Origin: DSQK01 sp964550175
Lineage (GTDB): Archaea > Nanobdellota > Nanobdellia > Woesearchaeales > ARS49
DNA: 28,672 nucleotides
Reading direction: 5' to 3'
Assembly (NCBI GenBank): GCA_964550175.1
Contig: CAZJXP010000002.1
Coordinates: forward strand, 1-28,672
Made by a program: the position numbers and the translations under genes. The stretch's first letter is position 1. Each line of letters begins with the position of its first letter. Shown piece after piece: positions 21,301 through 23,382 of the stretch. The notes beneath the pieces are model-generated. The model made no database searches. It saw only the letters and a list, made by a program, of their open reading frames with translations, and was not told where the DNA came from.

Positions 21301-21922
21301 GGAATGTGAATGCGAGAAGTGCTATGAACATGATTGAGATTGTGGCGGTGACGAAGTGCCGGTTTGTTTCGGAAGTGTGGCGTTCGAAAGGTTTTGGAAT
21401 GCTTTCTGCGGCGCTCGTGGCGGCTTCGCTGATGCTCGCGCCACGCACTTGAAGGACAACGTCCTTCAGTGCACGAGGACCTTGTCCTCTTTGCGCCGCA
21501 ACTATCGGTCGAGTTTGACTCGTTACCGTTTCCCCGAACAACTTTTTAACGGCGAATTTTGTCGTAGTGTCGAGTCGCTTAACGTTAAATCGTCCATACA
21601 AATCCTGCAATGTCGCGACGTTGAAGGACTTCTGAGGTGCGATTGGCTTGATTTGGGATGAGCGAGTGATTGAAGGTGCTTGAACAGGCTGAGCTGGAGC
21701 GACGTTCTGTCTTGTCGCCAACAAGTGTATCTCGGTCGTCTTCGCGTAGTACTTGTTCAGCTCGCTTCGGGAAGCCGAGTGCAGCAGCTCCTTGTAGATG
21801 TTCAATAATGAGAGATAGTTCTCCTTCGCGTCCTTTTGGGAGGCTTTCGCTATAGTATAGAGCAGCTCGAACTGGCTCGCGCTCGCTCTATTACCCTGTC
21901 CTCTTCCCCCCTTTTCCCCCAT
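6380..21922 (-). CDS. 5180-aa giant surface protein: beta-helix, ALK-like Gly-rich, LamG and Fn3-like modules
   Basis: The start chosen is ATG 21922, 2 nt after the upstream TAA. A GTG at 21970 would add 16 residues and overlap the 485-aa gene by 46 bp. Order by approximate residue: helical cytoplasmic domain 1-75; variable linker with the palindromic element to 185; transmembrane helix 190-212; Ser patch; Pro/Glu/Thr stalk 262-354; beta-helix 1 365-775; ALK/LTK-like Gly-rich domain 867-1106; beta-helix 2 1183-1710; LamG1 1773-1991; LamG2 2092-2313; beta-helix 3 2363-2804; LamG3 2868-3074; LamG4 3175-3385; beta-helix 4 3431-3875; beta-helix 5 3880-4328; LamG5 4386-4597; LamG6 4689-4904; Fn3-like 4943-5045; a C-terminal region ending VPLDEPFGLRN plus T-V-T-F. 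There is no C-terminal anchor, so the topology is N-in/C-out through one helix. Predicted mass is roughly 0.5 MDa before glycosylation. LamG and beta-helix domains commonly bind glycans, so adhesion is the likeliest role (inference). No catalytic residues are identified. Confidence 0.93.
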   Translation of the reverse strand: MGEKGGRGQGNRASASQFELLYTIAKASQKDAKENYLSLLNIYKELLHSASRSELNKYYAKTTEIHLLATRQNVAPAQPVQAPSITRSSQIKPIAPQKSFNVATLQDLYGRFNVKRLDTTTKFAVKKLFGETVTSQTRPIVAAQRGQGPRALKDVVLQVRGASISEAATSAAESIPKPFERHTSETNRHFVTATISIMFIALLAFTFLLGPGITGLSSGPAVSEGISPSSSSSTNAFDWKVPDSLVFFYHWLKTSTPTGLFGATIVNETVAETTITEPTVEPTPEVTPTIEPTPEITPSIEPIEPVVEPAPEITPEPEIIPTTPTITPLETTPAEPIIAPTPIIAPAVVAAPSFATQGFGIATTSISACGNLSGRDTYQLTASVSTDQPSCFRLTPTLGSLTLDCQGFNITGNRGANQHGINASSLGNITIKNCVITNFSDGIFFVRVRNATIINNNFINNSDDAIDLGNNNFTTISHNNFSDNFDNSIEVSGWFINITNNTFRNGRGDSLSYGIQGFRGTSTVPTSGPATFRIINNTFIDNQNDGLSIAWLNNSVIANNTFIGNGDDAITLINGTGINITGNNVGSGGDDGFVLDGTNFSFIWQNNISQKGGVSIDMYRSYKNNLTNNLLFYSGSTLVQVRLGSSNNTFTNNTFWSNDSWFLVNDTAAENNFTNTTFTTSNGSILLSFFQANKSNEINSTKLNISNNRTYLNATNLTWMNKSAVITLNNVVFSDPRPVVDYTDTNNYNTCPANVCTEIDYVGTTFRFNVSHWTSYAAQGPGPNIGLSLVYPLTNINVLKYTWFNVTVNVSCAYDDCGEINVTLDPAVGTVYNFTNCGAAGMTGPSHANCVTAYSGTTLDGLVDVGGGIQNWTVPTTGTYNIVAFGAKGGLGLTFVGGNGSKMNGTFNLTAGDKLKILVGQQGGDLAGNKAGGGGGGTFVVYSNNTPLIIAGGGSGGGGNSAPGNGQAGTINRSGTTGSTGSYVGGSGGNGGTASLGSAGGGGLNGTGNTSSCAGTGPGVAFGLGGTGGSRATCQATGDGGFGGGSGGDWCCQGASGAGGGYSGGGGTDSSGVAGAGGSFNAGAIHYNVTGGNNGNGSVSITFLGGNKGGTVSMDPSATPFYTNVTNGYNLTLLQGESRIITWFVNATGSANTYEFYAYANKISDPLITNETQTWNVTIDPTLDCGQTITSSKTLTEDLSGTGTCLIIGANDVTLDCAGYKILYDSSGSGAAYGVQAVGRTNVAVKNCVIQDGNSSGANSAGINFSSTSNSRIVNNSIVVNGTTNNYGIINRVNSLRNEISNNSISQILGGASGSGYGIMIEKASGFLNVSGNNILTNNSVAIGLSSLADNNTIWNNTFKTQAEGCSGYSIYLTNGSRNNFTSNIITIFDNPGGSFVSIAIYNIGIDASVFNLFNNNSINTTEASCDGTFGVYSSNPWSRWNNFTNNNIVGGVGLWNAPEHVFENNTMNGGFDLFYYFILSGNNISYHRLIRNDITGGITVGTGGVSPASAVGTVIEHNRLSSGLTLGASVGFANITNNSIAGTLYISTTADNNSIVGNNISTNGTAITIAGGNNTNFTNNILSNSTTWIIASPSSFANFTNTTFENANGSIRFPLRLPFNGTRSVNLSNLNISLNRARLNATNQSWLNSSAIIDLEISGLGFVVPVPGADFEDDGSYDSCSADVCTTQSSSAARLLFNVSHWTSYGAMAVNTAPTVSSLLLSSTNTSKNDTSQNLTVLISGVSDGDGDIVRNITDFRKYVVNTFVSDAILNAQFDTNISSSNDFLVRDYSTFLNNITLGADTRKPIWNSSMPIMGGSYQFDGSNDILFVKNSSALNITGPELTLEAWIRSSEATTGEYDRIVSKAIAGGADPYNAYGLVRTGGSGTVQFELATGGGGSSTSVASTAGITANAWIHLIGTYDGNRMKLYVNGVLNNTALKNGNITGTTSGVTMGGNFELGTEYYNGQIDGVRIYNRTLSENEVLTHYLEGAAGHSDLTLHADALHRDDIWVVAVTPNDGLLDGATTISNNVTINHTVLPSITQAILNSTGANTTTDNLTLYLNGFSDTDSARVVNITDWRQYTSSGFTSIAVLNLPFDTRNDSVATGGIRDYSTYGNNATLGGGLVGSAPDWNNSGIIGGTYIYDGTNDYINVPDSSSLDITGDITVAAWVLHETTSYDAWEAIVTKGDTAYRLHLCGDTGYCPGGAPNGFNFEMTGVSGSGASSTVVPAHHVWYFVVGTYDGAQSKLYVNGSLVATQTRSGSISANSAAVQIGANAEASGRNWKGAIDNVMILNRSLNASEIQAMYDDGRIGKYRTELDQNETELDDIWQVAVTPNDLNDDGITVLSNNMTITTATAPANSSCGVITQNTVLNQSVNSTGNCFSIIASNLTLDCNGKTIFWDGEGAAINATHQTNITIQNCFIIDNSTIGSNTRGINFTNVTTGLIRNNTILTNATSQAVGIEIDSVSNGASSKIVITNNTINATGSAGSQRAIRLTPSTGASFDLNITQNVLRTGGTTDNKGIEIVVANTKQLDITNNTIFVGGTSTSIGISGVASSNIKYNTIYVTSTSGISGITLQSGEGSNVSFNNITVNGTIDSVRALGIIPSVQHKINISNNNLVVVSTGLGTGPAGGISFTQLGANHTLDNNNISIYGQAGHSFAFGIGASVNFTATNTIVRAGSNIYGSNTQEMNATFVNLTIESANGSIRFPGSINITGIHNFTAFKYNLSNNTAFLNSSNLTFFNASANIVLNNLGWTDAQAVVDYTDTNSFGICPADVCTNTSYSGGVFKFNVSHWTTFSTQELYTNTAPTISSVILNTTKPSTNDTHQNLTAYVIGAADADGNQVENITDWRLYRSANFTSIAVVNLPFETNTVSAATKAIRDYSTFQNNGTLGSGNASKTPIWNASGIFGGAYTFDGTDDFINLSLDDSLKIAGAFTMMFWMNTAASGSDAGLVGTGIDNYQCTHHLGATVYCYLQTGGNNVNAAVGSGVWHHIGYTWDGTTNIDGMKLFVDGVLAATRASSYSSISGWSDFLIGSSSSYYSGSLDEIVVLNRSLSRDQIRQHYLETNGSRHLSTIVKNETSVGEIWQACVMPNDAITDGATVCSNNITILNNVPSISSVILNTTNPLTNDTNQNLTVYISGVSDFENDSVQNITDWRLWNGTNFSSIAILNMPFEGGSNDTFTKDYSTYRVNGAVSGTIWNPTSGYANSGAYLFNGADDSGNITISNMQTNFANGITVSAWFNLNALSPNWETIYGLCDSKLYIAKEGANNIIISYANSTGNQRTLYAPTISANQWHHVAVTYKNDTNVTLYIDGAVNQSEKRDEGILLDFSSAQRIGNMDSTCGLGYWPKWNGTIDNVQVFNRTLSAAQISAMYQNLSNVIVSGNTFAGDVWQSCVTPNDAIIDGATVCSNNVTMNEVPGVLANSTCGEITKTTVLNVSVNSTGNCFSIINSNLTLDCDGKTILWMGDGAAINATHQTNITVKNCFILDNSTSRTNTTGINFTNVTVGLIQNNTILTNATSSSNGIVIQGIANGLSTGIFINNNTINATGSTSSHTSIKLLANPTSNGNNTDINITNNILKTGGTTTLTGISFTNTKQTLIENNTFFVTGTTPLTGITSLTAASTVIGNRINVLSATTSATITGITVSDGEGQANITRNNLSLTGSTAATVIGISETSGKVSLNLSFNHINLSPTTTSTLRGVSITTIDVSHASVGNNFTKGPIAAGTDAAILMTSGNLVSTNDFISTDLQILSQGAAANTSFKNLTLEARFGKITFVPASNITGSFSNVITSQNITQNISFFRSEATPALNVSSVVVLNNITFVLPEIWMNNLDTQYVACPADTCSQMNYTNGIFTFNVSHWTNYTLREEVAPSPCMHINASTTLTGDSGCIITNASNINLNCDGFTIFWEGNGSAVSAIHKTNITVQNCFIIDNSSLHGNNSQSNTVGINYTNVTIGLIRNNTIITNDSSSGMGIAITGVSNGVGSGISINNNTINATGSAGGHAGIKLISQTGVGNITDINITNNIIRTGGTVSQIGISISNVLQMLIANNTMLIGGTQVPIGIAGLPSFSTVIGNEILATGTVGPAVGISSSVTIGNVTITLNNISASAHAPSATVSGISCCLGNATNVNISLNFINISGSPSGGGTSAAINIQGGTFISSYGNNITTRNKTTDNYAFKVGSGVFTNFTSTNDVVLAGMQLATIGSVNNTFDNLTLENEYGRINFAKRVNITGTITFGLSEFNISQNNTYVSSLAHPFWNVSSNIVLNNLSFTNPRARVNNYDSGLFLACPADTCTVNSYEGGVFKFNVSHWTNYSASENDRPNVTNAILNSTNPLTNDTSQNLTLYLNVTDADIDHVKNITVWKEWNGTGFMPIAIVQMPFENGSSTNTSTKDYTTGINGTLHTTNGTPFFNTTGGYDGRGAYQLNGLSTTEEFIDVGTIAQKPRFNTTNLTVMAWVKLGSHRAANIIRIGGGTDALLYFMDNQIGWYNTTGFRSRSFTNPPPLRNWTLVTYVLNGDTGYYYLNGQLNQTHTDIDLKQSVLTPSSIIGVGGTSGTTAQNINGSIDEVTVFDRALTSDQIWAWYANRSVIVHNETFVGDIWQACVTPNDNLVDGVEFCSNNVTILNTAPNITSAILNTTNPSTNNTNENLTLYLNVTDIDNQHVKNITNWFVNNVSIMTLNMPFEGATNESAVRDYTPFRNNASVITAIYNSTGGVDGRGAFQFNGSGEYVEIPDNESLDFNTTGGFTVMAWAKHVNSTIESYETVLSKGSSGTCTTNYAFFLAAASGRMNFEINNGSGCAGNMDAVSTTVWARDTWYHTTGVYNGTHIMIYINGVLETTTATPTLPASNVNSLRIGWGHTTQLWNGSIDDVKIFNRSLSSEQIFAIYSNRSTIITKEETSAGDVWHACVTPNDNIVDGTEFCSNNVTVTGLSAPINLYPANNSNITDRSPNFNWSNSTGGIVAVNYSLEIATDIGFGSIVFNRTNISSLANANSTNFTINFTLETDRAYWWRVIAYDGAQFSPYSNATNFTLQSLINFSLPIRNIDFGNMSLGQQNDTVDESPRAFWLQSDGNMPINVSVTSTRLFLGPSVDYPTANYRFKARINESFAFNSSNSTLNWTNFSLTSSRMDIVDLNWTDEHDDARVDVNITVPLDEPFGLRNATVTFRVP
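7095..8938 (-). other. Tandem Ig-nested LamG domains 5 and 6
   Basis: LamG5 spans about 8133-8767 (LTVMAWVKLGS, GYYYLNGQLNQ, GSIDEVTVFDR) and LamG6 about 7213-7857 (FTVMAWAKH, MIYINGVLE, GSIDDVKIFNR). The Ig halves end GDIWQACVTPND...FCSNN and GDVWHACVTPND...FCSNN with the Cys pair. The Fn3-like domain and the C-terminal region follow. Confidence 0.8.
8940..10285 (-). other. Beta-helix 5 of the 5180-aa protein
   Basis: It opens CMHINASTTLTGDSGC, then NLNCDGFTIFW, and closes with CPADTC and FKFNVSHWTNY. It shares the AI-KTNI, LIRNNTIITN and NNTINATGSAG coils with helices 3 and 4. Confidence 0.75.
10300..11632 (-). other. Beta-helix 4 of the 5180-aa protein
   Basis: It opens CGEITKTTVLNVSVNSTGNC, nearly the same cap as helix 3, and closes with CPADTC and FTFNVSHWTNY. 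It is joined directly to helix 5 without a LamG pair, the one break in the helix + two LamG pattern. Confidence 0.75.
11650..13512 (-). other. Tandem Ig-nested LamG domains 3 and 4
   Basis: Same nested arrangement as units 1-2. LamG3 spans about 12703-13320 (FDGTDDFINLS, MKLFVDGVL, GSLDEIVVLNR) and LamG4 about 11770-12400 (WHHVAVTYKND, LYIDGAVNQS, GTIDNVQVFNR). The Ig second halves read WQACVMPND...VCSNN and WQSCVTPND...VCSNN, with a Cys pair. Confidence 0.8.
13513..14836 (-). other. Beta-helix 3 of the 5180-aa protein
   Basis: It opens CGVITQNTVLNQSVNSTGNC and LTLDCNGKTI and closes with CPADVC and FKFNVSHWTTF. Its early coils (AINATHQTNI, LIRNNTILTN, NNTINATGS) are shared with helices 4 and 5, showing internal triplication. 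Confidence 0.75.
14862..16794 (-). other. Tandem Ig-nested LamG domains 1 and 2
   Basis: Each unit begins as an Ig-like domain (AP-VSS-LL, D-D-V-NITD), is interrupted by a LamG/concanavalin-like sandwich (F-DGSNDIL..., LEAWIRS, WIHLIGTYDG, KLYVNG, G-IDGVRIYNR), and resumes with DDIW..AVTPND and SNN-TI. LamG1 spans about 15950-16605 and LamG2 about 14985-15650. Neither Ig half carries the Cys pair found in units 3-6. Confidence 0.8.
16795..18375 (-). other. Beta-helix 2 of the 5180-aa protein
   Basis: It opens with the DCGQTI, GTCLII, TLDCAGY and KNCVIQDG series, the NosD-type cap used by many archaeal surface proteins, and closes with LLFNVSHWTSY. It is the first helix of the repeated helix + two LamG super-module. 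Confidence 0.75.
18605..19325 (-). other. ALK/LTK-like glycine-rich domain within the 5180-aa protein
   Basis: Residues about 867-1106 read W-TVPTTGTYNIVAFGAKGG, then a GTFNL..GDKLKILVGQQGG strand pair, then GGGGGGTFVVYSNNTPLIIA and GGGSGGGG, followed by a long run of Gly-rich turns and a closing VSITFLGG. This is the signature of the Gly_rich family (Pfam PF12810) seen in ALK/LTK receptors and scattered microbial surface proteins. In ALK the domain packs as polyglycine helices on a beta scaffold. Four Cys occur, including adjacent WCC. The domain lies between beta-helices 1 and 2. Confidence 0.75.
19600..20830 (-). other. Beta-helix 1 of the 5180-aa protein with aspartate ladder
   Basis: This NosD-like helix carries SDDAIDL, FDNSIEV, QNDGLSI, GDDAITL and GDDGFVL in successive coils, aligned as a column of Asp-Asp/Asn pairs. 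It ends with CPANVC and FRFNVSHWTSY. Its closest relative in the window is 24145-25380. Confidence 0.75.
21156..21314 (-). repeat. Direct repeat A: membrane-anchor segment (5180-aa giant)
   Basis: Partner of 4392-4550 at the same reading frame and the same place in the protein, 16.8 kb away. It marks recent duplication or gene conversion of the anchor segment between giants. Confidence 0.85.
21408..21561 (-). repeat. In-frame palindromic coding element, copy in 5180-aa gene, split by double-hairpin insert
   Basis: Arm GCGGCGC is at 21408-21414, bulge TC, arm GTGGC at 21417-21421 and GCCAC at 21440-21444. The closing arm GCGCCGC is displaced to 21493-21499 by a 48-nt insert (21445-21492). The insert holds two hairpins: 21445-21472 (GCACT..GAAGGAC, loop AAC, GTCCTTC..AGTGC) and 21475-21489 (GAGGAC, loop CTT, GTCCTC). 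The flank with TCGGTCGAG and GTTACCGTTTCCCCGA matches the 485-aa gene copy, but a 1-nt indel puts it in another reading frame here. Confidence 0.75.
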
Positions 21923-21924
21923 TT

Positions 21925-23382
21925 TTATTTCGCTTTCAACAAGCCCCGCTCGATTACGCTCGCGGGCCACCCTTCCTTCCCCAATTTCTGCCTAATTTCA
22001 TCTGTCGTGAATCCCATGGCTCGCGCCTTTTTCACGAACTTCGCGACGGAATCGTCCGCTGACGCCGTATCTTCCGGTTTTGCGCGCAGCTTGAGCGCGA
22101 TGAAGACCACTAACAATCCATTGATGATGAGAAGCACGATGAATCCCGCCGAACCCCACGGAATTACGCTGACGGCGCGCGAGGCAGCAACGCGTGTGTC
22201 ATAATCCGTGACGCCGACGACTTCTATTGAGAACAGCTCCTCGGCCTGGCCGCCCTCGTACGTCACGATGACTTTCGCGGAATAGGTGCCCTCAGGAACG
22301 GACCGCGTGTCGAAGTACGCCGCAATCGGCCGGTTCTCCCCGACATCGAGGTCGAACGGCTCGGAAGTGTACTGCGTTATCTCCGCGCCGCTCTTCAGGA
22401 TGGTGACTTCCGCGCGCATGTTCCTCAGCGGGGCGTTCCAGTCGTTCGCGACGTTGACGTCAAACACGTTCACTTCGCCTATCTTGAAGAACGTGTCCTG
22501 CGTCGTGATGGTGATTGTCGGGTTTCCGATGGCAAAATCCTTGATTATCTCAAGCACGTTCTGGTCGAACGCGAACGCTCCGGTCGCGCGATAGAGTCCG
22601 CTCTTCAGCGTTCCGACATCGATGACGCGCTGGAACGTCGCGACGGTCGCGACGGACAACGGTTGTGAGTCGAGCGCGACCGAGGCGATCTTCTGTTCTG
22701 CGTCCGTGATCGCAATAGTTGGATTTACCTTCTCGATCTGCTCCAGTCCCTTGTTTTCTACGGTCGCGGTGATTCCGAGCGAGGTGCCTTTCGACTTCAC
22801 ATCGAGCGTTGCCTCGATGTATTTGTCAGGGAACGGCACGTTCACGTTGACCTTGTACGGCAACCGTATCCTTCCGCTGATGCCGTCCGAATCAGGAGAA
22901 AGCCCCTGCTCAACGTAGATGACGCCAAGATGCCTGCCGGGCTTCAGCGTTTCGGGCAGCGCAAGGTGGTAATGAATTTGAGTTTCCGTTCCGGTGAGCG
23001 TGACGAACCCGCTCGCGAACGAAATGTAGTCGGCTAATTCTTCGGATGGGCTTAATCTGACAATGGTTGTCTCAGGCGTGTCTCGCACGACCGTAAACTG
23101 CCCGTCGAACTCCAGCGACGGCGCGAACGCAAGATGTTGTTCGACGGGCTTGATGCCGAATGCGGAGACAAGCGTACTACAGAGGATGAGCAGGAGAACA
23201 AAATTAATTACGTTGAAGCGGCTGCGCTCGTGGCAGGCTCGCACTATTGTGCTCGCGCCACGCGCAGCACGGCCGGTCGACTGTTGCTTGTTACCGTTTC
23301 CCCGATATAACTTTTTACCGCCCAGATTGGAACGTTTGTTAGCTCCGTCGTTCCCTTTTTCGTTGTAGGATAATTGTCTCAT
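21925..23382 (-). CDS. 485-aa double-pass surface protein with Ig-like domains and cytoplasmic helical tail
   Basis: Start ATG 23382 overlaps the TGA of the upstream giant (ATGA), exactly as at the 467-aa gene. Residues 1-56 carry SNLGGKK, RGNGN and STGRAARGA, encoded by the palindromic element. Residues 57-74 are hydrophobic and end LVSA before FGIKP, so the putative cleavage point is residue 74 in both paralogues. The extracellular part (75-408) looks like three Ig-like beta-sandwich domains, with LPETLKPGRHLGVIYVEQG matching LPEKLSPGQHIGKI of the paralogue. A transmembrane helix lies at about 409-433. The cytoplasmic tail (434-485) contains KFVKKARAMGFTTDEIRQKL followed by GKEGWP. The stop is 2 nt before the ATG of the 5180-aa gene. 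An alternative GTG start at codon 47 would give a conventional signal peptide, but the paralogue has no equivalent, so the overlapping ATG is preferred. The function is not recognised; a role as membrane partner of the giant proteins is inferred from the repeated pairing. Confidence 0.9.
   Translation of the reverse strand: MRQLSYNEKGNDGANKRSNLGGKKLYRGNGNKQQSTGRAARGASTIVRACHERSRFNVINFVLLLILCSTLVSAFGIKPVEQHLAFAPSLEFDGQFTVVRDTPETTIVRLSPSEELADYISFASGFVTLTGTETQIHYHLALPETLKPGRHLGVIYVEQGLSPDSDGISGRIRLPYKVNVNVPFPDKYIEATLDVKSKGTSLGITATVENKGLEQIEKVNPTIAITDAEQKIASVALDSQPLSVATVATFQRVIDVGTLKSGLYRATGAFAFDQNVLEIIKDFAIGNPTITITTQDTFFKIGEVNVFDVNVANDWNAPLRNMRAEVTILKSGAEITQYTSEPFDLDVGENRPIAAYFDTRSVPEGTYSAKVIVTYEGGQAEELFSIEVVGVTDYDTRVAASRAVSVIPWGSAGFIVLLIINGLLVVFIALKLRAKPEDTASADDSVAKFVKKARAMGFTTDEIRQKLGKEGWPASVIERGLLKAK
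23221..23334 (-). repeat. In-frame palindromic coding element, copy in 485-aa gene
   Basis: Arms GCTGCGC (23221-23227) and GCGCAGC (23262-23268) enclose the TC bulge and GTGGC/GCCAC (23230-23234 and 23257-23261), with an inner GCAC-TATT-GTGC hairpin (23241-23252). Relative to the 467-aa gene copy the outer stem has a T-A pair where the other has G-C, a compensatory change. Beyond the palindrome, ACGGCCGGTCGA, GTTACCGTTTCCCCGA and CTTTTTACCGCC are shared with the other copies. Confidence 0.75.

Noticed and set aside
21923..21970. GTG start at 21970 for the giant protein (5196 aa)
   Set aside because: It overlaps the 485-aa gene by 46 bp and adds a charged 16-residue head. The ATG 2 nt after the upstream stop is simpler and fits the tight packing of the locus.
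23242..23244. GTG at codon 47 as the start of the 485-aa protein, making the palindromic block non-coding
   Set aside because: It would give a normal signal peptide, but the 467-aa paralogue has no matching start and the same ATGA overlap, so the longer form is preferred for both.
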